Source: Acidobacteriota bacterium
GTDB lineage: Bacteria > Acidobacteriota > Blastocatellia > RBC074
Direction: 5' to 3'
DNA length: 5,407 bases
Assembly (NCBI GenBank): GCA_013140935.1
Contig: JABFSD010000551.1
Location: forward strand, 1 to 5,407
Both the position numbers and the translations under genes were made by a program. This document shows positions 1 to 5,407 of the stretch, one piece after another (positions within the stretch are counted from its first letter, which is position 1; the number at the start of each line of letters is the position of its first letter). The notes below the pieces were generated by a model. It was given only the letters and a program-made list of their open reading frames with translations, did not search any database and was not told where the DNA came from.

Positions 1-745
1 CAGGCGTGCACGCGATGTTGAAAGCGTGCGCGCCTTCCAACTCAACTGAAGCCGCGCGGATGAAGCCTTCGGCGCAATCGCCTGCATAAAGAAAATCAGT
101 CTTGCCGCCGAAACCGATGTGATAGGGGCGTCCGGCGACGGCGGCTTTCATCGCTTTCGTCGGGCCTGATGTGAGTCCGAAATCGCGGCCTGCGCCATAC
201 ACCGTCAGCGGACGAAGCCCTACGCTATGAATGCCGTGATCGAGAAAGTAAACGCGCGCGTTCGCTTCGTTGCACTGTTTGAACGCGCCGTAATGCGTGG
301 TCATCTTGCCTGCTTCGTCCTCTTTGGCAGCGTGGCCTTCTTCGGCTTGGCCGAACACGGCGGCGGAACTGGCGTAAGCGACGCGCTTGACCTGTCCATT
401 CGACTGGCGCGCGGCTTCAAAGATGTTGATCGTACCGACCACGTTAATCATCGCGCCGAGTCGCGGATGGGCGCGACAGACCGGCACTTGCACACCGGCC
501 AGATGAATGATGTTGGTGATGCGATGTGACTGGATGATACCGGTAACAATCGTTTCATCGCAAATGTCACCGGTGACGACTTGGGCGCGCGCGCTTTCGT
601 CGTCGTCCATAATCAAACGCAAGCGCGCCGGGTCGGCGTCTTTGTCGAAAATGACGACGCCGTGGCCCGCCGCCAACAGTTTTTTGACGACCCATGCGCC
701 GATGAAGCCGTGCGCACCGGTCACTAGATAAGTCCCTTGAGACAT
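1..745 (-). CDS. NAD(P)-dependent epimerase/dehydratase, extended SDR family (partial, C-terminus off the left edge)
   Basis: The reading frame opens at ATG 745-743 and stays open to the window edge, giving 248 residues. It is an extended short-chain dehydrogenase with a Rossmann fold. Visible motifs are the dinucleotide-binding loop TGAHGFIG (residues 9-16, G10/G13/G16), an acidic residue after beta-2 (D34 in VIFDKD), GDI at 59-61, HLAG at 81-84, the catalytic-serine strand YASSAAVFG (124-132), the catalytic YGAFK (Y152, K156) and RPLTVYGAGR (178-187). D34 suggests NAD rather than NADP. Family members oxidise, epimerise or dehydrate nucleotide-activated sugars in the cytoplasm. The substrate-binding C-terminal part is cut off, so the substrate cannot be named. 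Full members are usually about 300-340 residues, so roughly 60-90 are missing. The start is supported by the Rossmann strand beginning at residue 5. The ribosome site is weak: AAAGG lies 12 nt upstream. The preceding gene on the strand ends 100 bp upstream and a promoter candidate lies between, so independent transcription is likely. Confidence 0.93.
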   Translation of the reverse strand, partial: MSQGTYLVTGAHGFIGAWVVKKLLAAGHGVVIFDKDADPARLRLIMDDDESARAQVVTGDICDETIVTGIIQSHRITNIIHLAGVQVPVCRAHPRLGAMINVVGTINIFEAARQSNGQVKRVAYASSAAVFGQAEEGHAAKEDEAGKMTTHYGAFKQCNEANARVYFLDHGIHSVGLRPLTVYGAGRDFGLTSGPTKAMKAAVAGRPYHIGFGGKTDFLYAGDCAEGFIRAASVELEGAHAFNIACTP

Positions 746-800
746 CAGAATAAAAAGCCTTTGTGTGAATTAAGAAATGGGTTGCTGGTAAAGCGCGGGC

Positions 801-829
801 ATCATAAGCAGGCTGGCGCGGCTTGTCTA
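801..829 (-). promoter_or_regulatory. Putative sigma70-type promoter of the epimerase gene
   Basis: On the minus strand TAGACA (829-824) and TATGAT (806-801) are separated by exactly 17 bp. Each hexamer matches the housekeeping consensus at five of six positions. Transcription would begin near 793-795, leaving a leader of about 50 nt before the ATG at 745. The site lies wholly in the gap after the stop of the CHAT gene. This is a consensus match only; sigma70 rules may not hold perfectly in Acidobacteriota. Confidence 0.45.
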
Positions 830-845
830 TAGGCCGAACGAAGGG

Positions 846-3800
846 CTATTTCCATTCGCCTTGCAACACGAATCCCGCCCAAAAATAAGGTGCCGCCCAA
901 CGCGGTTGCCGTGCGAGTTCGCGTTGCGCCGCGCGCAAGGCCGCCGCTGGCCGCAGGTTGTCTCGCAGCATGCCACGATAAAACCGCTTCATCAGTTCGG
1001 CAGTGGCGAGGTCGTCTACCTTCCACAGACTGGCGACGACGCGCGGCACGCCGGCATACATAAAACCGCGCGTGAGGCCGATCAATCCTTCGCCTTTGAT
1101 CTCTTTGCCGAGGCCGGTTTCGCAGGCGCTCAAAACGACGAGGTCGGCGTTGAGCTTGAGGTTGAAAACTTCGTGCAAACGCAGAAAGCCGTCCTGCGCA
1201 TTGCCCTTTTCATCCACCAAAGAAAACACCAAGCCCGACAACTCAGGTTGTTCGTTGTTGAGCAAGCCATGCGTAGCGAAATGCAGCATTCGGTATTGGC
1301 TCAACGCTTCGCTGGTTGCCGTAGCGCGGCTGGCAGTGAAATCAGTTGCTTTCATTCCCGCGCCGCGCGGCACAACGGCGAAGATGGCTTCGGCCTCTTG
1401 CCGCGAAAACGCGAGCCGCGCGAAGCCGCTGCGTGTGCCGTTGCGAGTGGAAGATGGATTGATGGTCTTGATCGAGCGCGCCAACGCGGCACTTTCAGCC
1501 GCCAGCACAGTGGGCTGCTCGCCGACGGTTTTCACACGCGGATCGTTTGCCTCAAAGACCGGATCCGCCAACACGGCAATCGTCTGGCCCGCAGGCTTCC
1601 GTCCGTCAGTCTCGCGGCGAATTGCAGCCAACACCGAAGCCGAAGGCAAGTTGACGATCTCATGCGCAGCCATCAAAGGCAGATATGTTTTGAGGTTGCT
1701 ATCCGGCGTAGGCAAAGCGGCGAAGGGCAGATAAGCCAGCACGCCGGGCGCGACGATGACCATTCGCTTTTTGCCAAGCAACGATGCAGCAGGGCCAAGC
1801 AACATTCGGCTCAATGCGGCAGCGGACGCGATGAATTGCGGGTCGAGCGCAACGCCGCGTGGCGGACGAGTATTCAGCAACGCATAAACCTCGCGCGTAG
1901 CCTTTTCAATCTCACGTCGCGGCGCAAGTTCGTAGCTCGTGATTGAACCCGCCGCCACGACCCACAGAAAGCTGCGCTGGTCGCCCAGCGCGTATTCGAG
2001 CAACAGCGTGTCGTCGTCGAGCAGTCGCTGAATATCGGAAGCGTTGAGCGGTTGCAGTTGCGTCAGCGCGGCGTAACGCGGGCTAGAGGTGCGAATCTGT
2101 GTTTCGGATTCCTGCAATTTGGCGGTCAGAACGGTTACCTCTTTGGCCAGGCTGGTGGCCTGCGCCTCGGTGTATTTGCCGCCCAGCAGCCGGGTTTGCG
2201 CTTCGGCGCGCGCGTTGAGTCGTTGTTGCCAGAGACGCGCTTGCGCGAGCAATGCGGGATCTGCTCCCTGGCGAATGTTCGCGCCGCCCTCGGTCAGCAG
2301 TTCCAGCAGGCTGCGCGCCCGTGCGCGCTCGTTCAGTGCGAGGGCGGCCAGGTCGGAAGCGTCACCGCTGCGGTCTTTGCTCATACGCATCAGCAGGTCT
2401 ATGCCCAGTTCGTAACGCCGTTGGACGGTGGCGAAGTAGGAGGCACGCAACTCCTGGCCGGGAGCTTTGGCGCGAATAGACTCGGTGAGTTGAAACGATT
2501 GATCGAGCAGCGCGCGCGCTTCGACCACGGTGCCCAACTTATATTTGGCGTGCGCGAGACCGAGCAAGGTTTCGGCTTCCGCCGAGCGATTGGCAACCGC
2601 TCGATGCAATGGCAAAGCCTGGCTTAGGTAATCGTAGGCCTGTTGTGTCTCGCCCAGCGCGGCCCGGACAGAGCCGATGCTGGTGAGCGTCATCGCTTCG
2701 CCACGACGATCGTTTAGCTCCCGTCGCAAAGCCAGCGCCTGATCGAAAAACTCCAGCGCCTTGCGCTCATCGCCCAGTTCGTGATGGGTCGCGCCCAGCG
2801 CTTGCAAGGCCACCGCCTGCCCGCCACGATTCTTGAGCGATTGGTAAGAGGTTAGCGCCTGGTTGTGATAATCAATCGCCTTCGTCATTTCGCCTGCACC
2901 CCGGTAAACCAAGCCGATGTTATGCAGCGTGGTCGCCACGCCGCTGCCCAGCCCCAGTTCGCGGGAAAGCTTGAGCGACTGATCGTAGTATTCAAGCGCA
3001 CGGCCATAATCACCCAGATTGGCATGCGCCAGCCCGGTATTGTTCAGCGCCTGGGCCAGCGCCCGGCGGTTTCCTACTTTCTCCAATAAGCTCAAGGCTT
3101 GGCCATAAGCCTCAAGCGCCTTTTGACTTTCGCCCGTGGAATCGTGAACAACGCCGAGCCGGATGAGTATCTGGGCTGCGCCTTCAGGGTCTTCGTTGGC
3201 AGGGCTGAGGCGCAATGCCTGTTCATAAAATTCAACGGCGCGCTGCTTTTCGCCCAGCGCGTCAGAGGCGCGCCCCAGGTCGTTGAGCGTAACGGATTCG
3301 CCCTTGCGGTCTCCAACCTCGCGGCGCAACGGCAAGGCCAGATTGTGCTGCTCGATAGCGCGCTGCCGCTCTTCCATCGCGTTATAAACCCAGCCGATGC
3401 GGTTCAACGTCTCGGCCTCCCAGTAACGGTCGCCTGCCGCGCGATGCAGCGCCAGCGCTTGGTCGTATTGCGCGAGCGCCTTTTCTCTTTCGCCCTTCGC
3501 GTAACTCAGCAGCGCGAGATTGCTTAAAGCCCGAGCCGCTTCTTTCTGCCGTCCCAGCGTGCGCCAGAGGGCGAGTGATTCGTTCCAGGCGTCGAACGAT
3601 TTCTTCGCATCAGCCAGATCGAAGTGAAGCTCGCCCGTCGCTAAAAGCACGGCAGCTTGCGCGGCTTGATCTCCCAGATTTTTCCAAGCCGCGAGTGCTG
3701 CTTCGTATTTGCCAACAGCCTGCTTCATCGCCTCGGCGGTTGCTCGCGACTGCAATTTTTTTGCCTCCGTCTGTAATTGGTAGGCGGTCACGCGGTCGGC

Positions 3801-4241
3801 ATCTTGCGTCGTCGTCTCGCGCAGCGCCTCGAGCTTTACCACGTAGCTCCCCGCCGTCTTACTTTTTGATTTGATCTGAAGCTGGCAGCCGCAGGCAGTC
3901 TGAGCGACCCAAGCCAGCGTCTCTTGCCCGCGCAGGTCATTGTCAAAATCGGCCTCGAACTGCCATGCGCCATCCGGCCCCAGCAAGGCGACCGCTACAT
4001 CACAGCCGCGCTGGTCAACTGAAACTTGCAGGTATTGCCCTGCCGCGAGCGTCAACGAATAGCTGTGCGTTTGTTCGCCGGACAGTTCGCGCGTGATGGG
4101 AGCGCCCATCGTCAGCGGCTGCGCGTCGCCAGATTGAGCGGCGCTCCGTGTGGAACCGAAGAACAGACAGGCTGGTAAAGCGAGCGTCGCCAGCGTCAAC
4201 CAGAGCCAACGCGCTTCAACGATTGTTTTGTAGGGATACAT
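846..4241 (-). CDS. Exported TPR-CHAT protein (caspase-like peptidase family), 1131 aa
   Basis: Numbering is from the ATG at 4241-4239. Residues 1-36 look like a signal peptide: charged start, hydrophobic stretch from WLWLTL through ACLFF, and an SAAQ cleavage region. Residues about 42-140 form a beta-rich domain like the bacterial pre-peptidase C-terminal (PPC) family, with AGQYLQVSV and GSYVVKLEA strands. Residues about 194-593 hold ten TPRs. A helical linker (about 600-730) follows, then the CHAT domain (about 740-1128). It carries VIVAPGVLAYLPFAALP, the histidine motif HFATHG (H991), the cysteine motif LSACETG (C1040), GEGLIGLTRGFMYAG, ASLWKVDD and a closing YFWAGFVLQG. The His/Cys dyad of this caspase-like clan is intact, so peptidase activity is plausible but unproven; the target is unknown. 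TPRs in this family usually bind a partner. A TTG four codons upstream extends the frame, but it overlaps a good ribosome site and is rejected as start. LPAC in the signal peptide hints at a lipoprotein, yet proline before AC is a poor lipobox. The stop is TAG at 848-846. Confidence 0.93.
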   Translation of the reverse strand: MYPYKTIVEARWLWLTLATLALPACLFFGSTRSAAQSGDAQPLTMGAPITRELSGEQTHSYSLTLAAGQYLQVSVDQRGCDVAVALLGPDGAWQFEADFDNDLRGQETLAWVAQTACGCQLQIKSKSKTAGSYVVKLEALRETTTQDADRVTAYQLQTEAKKLQSRATAEAMKQAVGKYEAALAAWKNLGDQAAQAAVLLATGELHFDLADAKKSFDAWNESLALWRTLGRQKEAARALSNLALLSYAKGEREKALAQYDQALALHRAAGDRYWEAETLNRIGWVYNAMEERQRAIEQHNLALPLRREVGDRKGESVTLNDLGRASDALGEKQRAVEFYEQALRLSPANEDPEGAAQILIRLGVVHDSTGESQKALEAYGQALSLLEKVGNRRALAQALNNTGLAHANLGDYGRALEYYDQSLKLSRELGLGSGVATTLHNIGLVYRGAGEMTKAIDYHNQALTSYQSLKNRGGQAVALQALGATHHELGDERKALEFFDQALALRRELNDRRGEAMTLTSIGSVRAALGETQQAYDYLSQALPLHRAVANRSAEAETLLGLAHAKYKLGTVVEARALLDQSFQLTESIRAKAPGQELRASYFATVQRRYELGIDLLMRMSKDRSGDASDLAALALNERARARSLLELLTEGGANIRQGADPALLAQARLWQQRLNARAEAQTRLLGGKYTEAQATSLAKEVTVLTAKLQESETQIRTSSPRYAALTQLQPLNASDIQRLLDDDTLLLEYALGDQRSFLWVVAAGSITSYELAPRREIEKATREVYALLNTRPPRGVALDPQFIASAAALSRMLLGPAASLLGKKRMVIVAPGVLAYLPFAALPTPDSNLKTYLPLMAAHEIVNLPSASVLAAIRRETDGRKPAGQTIAVLADPVFEANDPRVKTVGEQPTVLAAESAALARSIKTINPSSTRNGTRSGFARLAFSRQEAEAIFAVVPRGAGMKATDFTASRATATSEALSQYRMLHFATHGLLNNEQPELSGLVFSLVDEKGNAQDGFLRLHEVFNLKLNADLVVLSACETGLGKEIKGEGLIGLTRGFMYAGVPRVVASLWKVDDLATAELMKRFYRGMLRDNLRPAAALRAAQRELARQPRWAAPYFWAGFVLQGEWK
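2463..3662 (-). repeat. Ten TPR-coding units in exact 120-bp register
   Basis: Inside the CHAT gene, ten consecutive tetratricopeptide repeats are each exactly 40 codons long. The turn acidic residue (E or D, as in YAKGE, DALGE, ANLGD, HELGD, AALGE) falls at residues 211, 251, 291, 331, 371, 411, 451, 491 and 531 of the protein. The tenth unit has T at 571. The second helix of most units reads like KALEFFDQALALRREL, followed by a GDR or NRR turn. The 40-residue spacing is that of kinesin-light-chain-like TPRs rather than the classic 34. The units have diverged at the DNA level, so this is a protein-level repeat and not a fresh tandem duplication. Confidence 0.88.
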
Positions 4242-4244
4242 GAG

Positions 4245-4251
4245 CCTCTCC
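4245..4251 (-). promoter_or_regulatory. Ribosome binding site that fixes the CHAT gene start
   Basis: On the minus strand GGAGAGG occupies 4251-4245. The GGAG core is 6 nt before the ATG at 4241-4239, ideal Shine-Dalgarno spacing. The upstream in-frame TTG (4253-4251) overlaps this site by one base and has no ribosome site of its own seen, so the ATG is the better start. Confidence 0.75.
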
Positions 4252-4362
4252 AAGTTTGCTGTCGAGTTTAATCAGTTCTGAGGGGAAGAGGCCGTCATCT
4301 TATGCTGTGCTGAGGCTGCGGCATAGGGCGTAGAAGGATTTAGGCTTCGTTCAACGTCAAAC

Positions 4363-4446
4363 CGTAGTGACGACTTCAGTCGTTCGGTCTGGCGCAACGA
4401 AAAATCTTCGCTGCTCCGGGATGGAACGACTGAAGTCGTCACTACG
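4363..4446. mobile_element. REPIN-like element: two REP-type palindromes in inverted orientation
   Basis: Arms 4363-4385 and 4424-4446 are perfect 23-bp inverted copies separated by 38 bp. Reading inward, each arm is CGTAG, then T, then a small palindrome with stem ACGAC/GTCGT around TTCA (left arm 4370-4383). GTAG sits at the outer edge of both arms (4364-4367, and minus strand 4445-4442). REP sequences handled by RAYT (TnpA-REP, IS200/IS605-related) transposases have this plan: a 5' GTAG-type tetranucleotide followed by an imperfect hairpin, often as inverted doublets called REPINs. Just outside lie AAA on the left (4359-4361) and TTTTT on the right (4447-4451). No transposase lies in the window, so such an element would depend on one encoded elsewhere. 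Alternatives are another type of MITE or a bidirectional terminator stem. The inverted repeat is certain; the REPIN label is inferred. Confidence 0.72.
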
Positions 4447-4601
4447 TTTTTAAGGCGCGGGTCAACTCAATAGCCAAACAGCAGCTCACCACCGAAGGAT
4501 TGCACCGTTGCTTGCGTGTTCGTCAGGTGGCGCAGGTTGTAGGAACCGGGAGCGGGAGAGGTCACGAGGTTGATGAGATTCCGCGCGAAAACATGTCGCA
4601 A

Positions 4602-4630
4602 GAAAATTCGGTGCGCGCTGGTTGGCGCGC
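4602..4630 (-). terminator. Possible intrinsic terminator of the TIGR03437 protein gene
   Basis: Immediately after the TAA stop (4633-4631), the minus strand reads GCGCGC-CAACCA-GCGCGC (4630-4613), a perfect 6-bp GC stem with a 6-nt loop. A T-rich run TTTTC (4606-4602) starts 6 nt after the stem. The offset between stem and T-run and the shortness of the stem make this a weak terminator by the usual rules. Confidence 0.35.
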
Positions 4631-5407
4631 TTACTTGATCTTGACCGTGACGGCGTTGGCGGCTTTGCCATCAACGGTCAGCCGTAAACTGACTTCACCG
4701 CGCCCTTCCAAATTGCGCGGCAGTCGCAGGTTGACTTGATCGAGACCGACTAAGCCTCCGACGCCACCGACGTATTCGACGCCCGCGTCAACGCCGCCCA
4801 GCGTGCAAGTCACCGCGCTGAGCGAACTGCGAAAACGCAATCCGCTGCCAAACAGGACTAAGAAGAGTTGATCGGTGGCGGGGCCGAAATCTATCGGTAC
4901 GGCGACGAAGCGGTTCTGCTCAGAGTCGTAACGGGCGATGTTCTCAATCGTCAGAGTGCCATCGGCTTGCGCGCGATAGAGCAATGCGGCAGGCAATCCG
5001 GTTCCAGACGCGTCATTGGTGAAAAGGCCGGGCGAGACGTTGGCGATTTGCACTGTTTGCGCCGCCAGCAATCCATCGCGGTTGTTGGCGTAAATCAAGG
5101 CGGTTCCTGACGCAGTGCCGGGGGGAATCTGATAATTGACTTGCGACGGTGAGACATAGAAAAGCGGCGACTGACGTTCAGTGCCGGTGCTGTCGCGCAC
5201 CGTGATAGATGTTCCGCCCAGTGCCAGCGGCAGCGGCACGCTGGCGGCGACTTCTGTCACCGTCGCCAACTGCACGCCGAAAGCGGCGACGATTGATTCC
5301 GCCGCCAAGGACTCTGTGCTGTAACTCGCCGCCGATACGCTCACCATTTGATTGACGACGAGAAAGCCGAGCGCGGCGGTCGTTGCACCGGTTGACTGAT
5401 TGAAGGC
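4631..5407 (-). CDS. Protein ending in a Solibacter-type C-terminal domain, TIGR03437 (partial, N-terminus off the right edge)
   Basis: The frame is open from the right edge to TAA 4633-4631, giving 258 visible residues. The ATG at 5347-5345 is not the start: the frame continues upstream without a stop to 5407. From visible residue 22 onward it matches the plan of TIGR03437, a domain of about 215 residues at the C-terminus of many large, probably exported acidobacterial proteins. Key stretches are SAASY (25-29), VAAFG (40-44), YVSPSQVNYQIPPG (84-97), SPGLF (125-129), LVLFGSGLRF (183-192), GLDQVNLRLP (221-230) and VDGKAANAVTV (245-255). No catalytic motif is seen. The domain looks like two linked beta-sandwich parts, and its role is not established; surface display or secretion is often guessed. 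The missing N-terminal part would carry the actual function. A hairpin follows the stop directly and the next gene on the strand starts 389 bp on, so they are probably separate units. Confidence 0.9.
   Translation of the reverse strand, partial: AFNQSTGATTAALGFLVVNQMVSVSAASYSTESLAAESIVAAFGVQLATVTEVAASVPLPLALGGTSITVRDSTGTERQSPLFYVSPSQVNYQIPPGTASGTALIYANNRDGLLAAQTVQIANVSPGLFTNDASGTGLPAALLYRAQADGTLTIENIARYDSEQNRFVAVPIDFGPATDQLFLVLFGSGLRFRSSLSAVTCTLGGVDAGVEYVGGVGGLVGLDQVNLRLPRNLEGRGEVSLRLTVDGKAANAVTVKIK

Larger units (their letters stand above)
4252..4630. other. Intergenic region between the TIGR03437 protein and the CHAT gene
   Basis: This 379-bp stretch has no convincing complete gene. From right to left it holds a GC hairpin just after the stop of the TIGR03437 gene (4613-4630), a 37-codon coding-like frame ending in TGA at 4467, an 84-bp inverted-repeat element (4363-4446) and about 120 bp of leader before the CHAT gene. 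No promoter with both hexamers at good spacing was found for the CHAT gene. TTGACG at 4360-4355 (minus strand) would serve as a -35 box but has no matching -10 box 16-18 bp downstream. Confidence 0.7.

Noticed and set aside
227..529. A 100-codon plus-strand open frame in the left part of the window
   Set aside because: It is antisense to the epimerase region that carries the YGAFK and VYGAGR motifs, so it is a shadow frame.
861..1946. A 361-codon plus-strand open frame opposite the CHAT catalytic domain
   Set aside because: It lies fully antisense to a domain with clear conserved motifs, its translation is rich in Arg, Gln and His without any recognisable motif, and long antisense frames are expected in GC-rich coding DNA.
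2052..2627. A 191-codon plus-strand open frame opposite the linker and last TPR of the CHAT gene
   Set aside because: It is a shadow of the TPR and linker coding sequence, with no ribosome site or family resemblance.
846..4241. A CRISPR type III-E (Craspase) TPR-CHAT partner
   Set aside because: There is no gRAMP gene, CRISPR array or cas gene in the window, and the protein has an export signal and a PPC-like domain that Csx29 lacks.
4295..4360. A promoter for the CHAT gene using TTGACG (4360-4355) or TAAGAT near 4300 on the minus strand
   Set aside because: TTGACG has no -10-like hexamer 16-18 bp downstream, and TAAGAT has no -35-like hexamer at good spacing.
4363..4446. A CRISPR-type repeat
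   Set aside because: There are only two copies, in inverted rather than direct orientation, with a single 38-bp interval.
4486..4674. A 62-codon minus-strand frame overlapping the end of the TIGR03437 gene
   Set aside because: Its translation is low-complexity Arg/Pro/Ser-rich, it starts inside the neighbouring gene in another frame, and it has no ribosome site.
5345..5347. ATG as the start of the TIGR03437 protein, making it a complete 238-residue gene
   Set aside because: The frame continues upstream to the window edge with plausible protein sequence, no export signal follows the ATG, and this domain normally closes a longer protein.

Overview
The window carries three protein genes, all on the minus strand, so transcription runs right to left. 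Two run off the window edges. The gene content points to Acidobacteriota. The right-hand gene ends in the Solibacter-type C-terminal domain (TIGR03437), which is strongly expanded in that phylum. The central gene has the plan seen often in the same group: signal peptide, pre-peptidase-like beta domain, TPR array and CHAT protease domain. The wording of the TIGR03437 domain resembles Blastocatellia proteins more than classical Solibacter, but that is an impression from memory and not a search result.

Layout, left to right. Positions 1-745 hold the N-terminal 248 residues of an NAD(P)-dependent sugar-nucleotide epimerase/dehydratase (extended SDR), whose C-terminus lies beyond the left edge. 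Positions 746-845 are a short gap with a plausible sigma70-type promoter for the epimerase. Positions 846-4241 encode a 1131-residue predicted exported CHAT-domain protein with ten TPRs in an exact 40-residue register and an intact His/Cys dyad. Positions 4242-4630 are a non-coding gap. It holds a GC hairpin directly after the right-hand gene's stop, a short coding-like frame remnant, and an 84-bp element built of two perfect 23-bp inverted arms. Positions 4631-5407 encode the C-terminal 258 residues of a protein ending in TIGR03437.

The genes show no obvious shared pathway. The two right-hand proteins look like cell-envelope or secreted proteins, and the epimerase would act in the cytoplasm on an activated sugar. 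The 100-bp and 389-bp gaps, the hairpin and the separate promoter candidate argue against one tight operon.

The most interesting non-gene signal is the inverted-repeat element at 4363-4446. Each arm starts with GTAG at its outer side and contains its own small palindrome. That is the architecture of a REP doublet (REPIN) moved by RAYT/TnpA-REP tyrosine transposases. The most interesting protein is the CHAT protein, a caspase-like protease candidate with an export signal. No CRISPR array, tRNA, rRNA or transposase gene was found.
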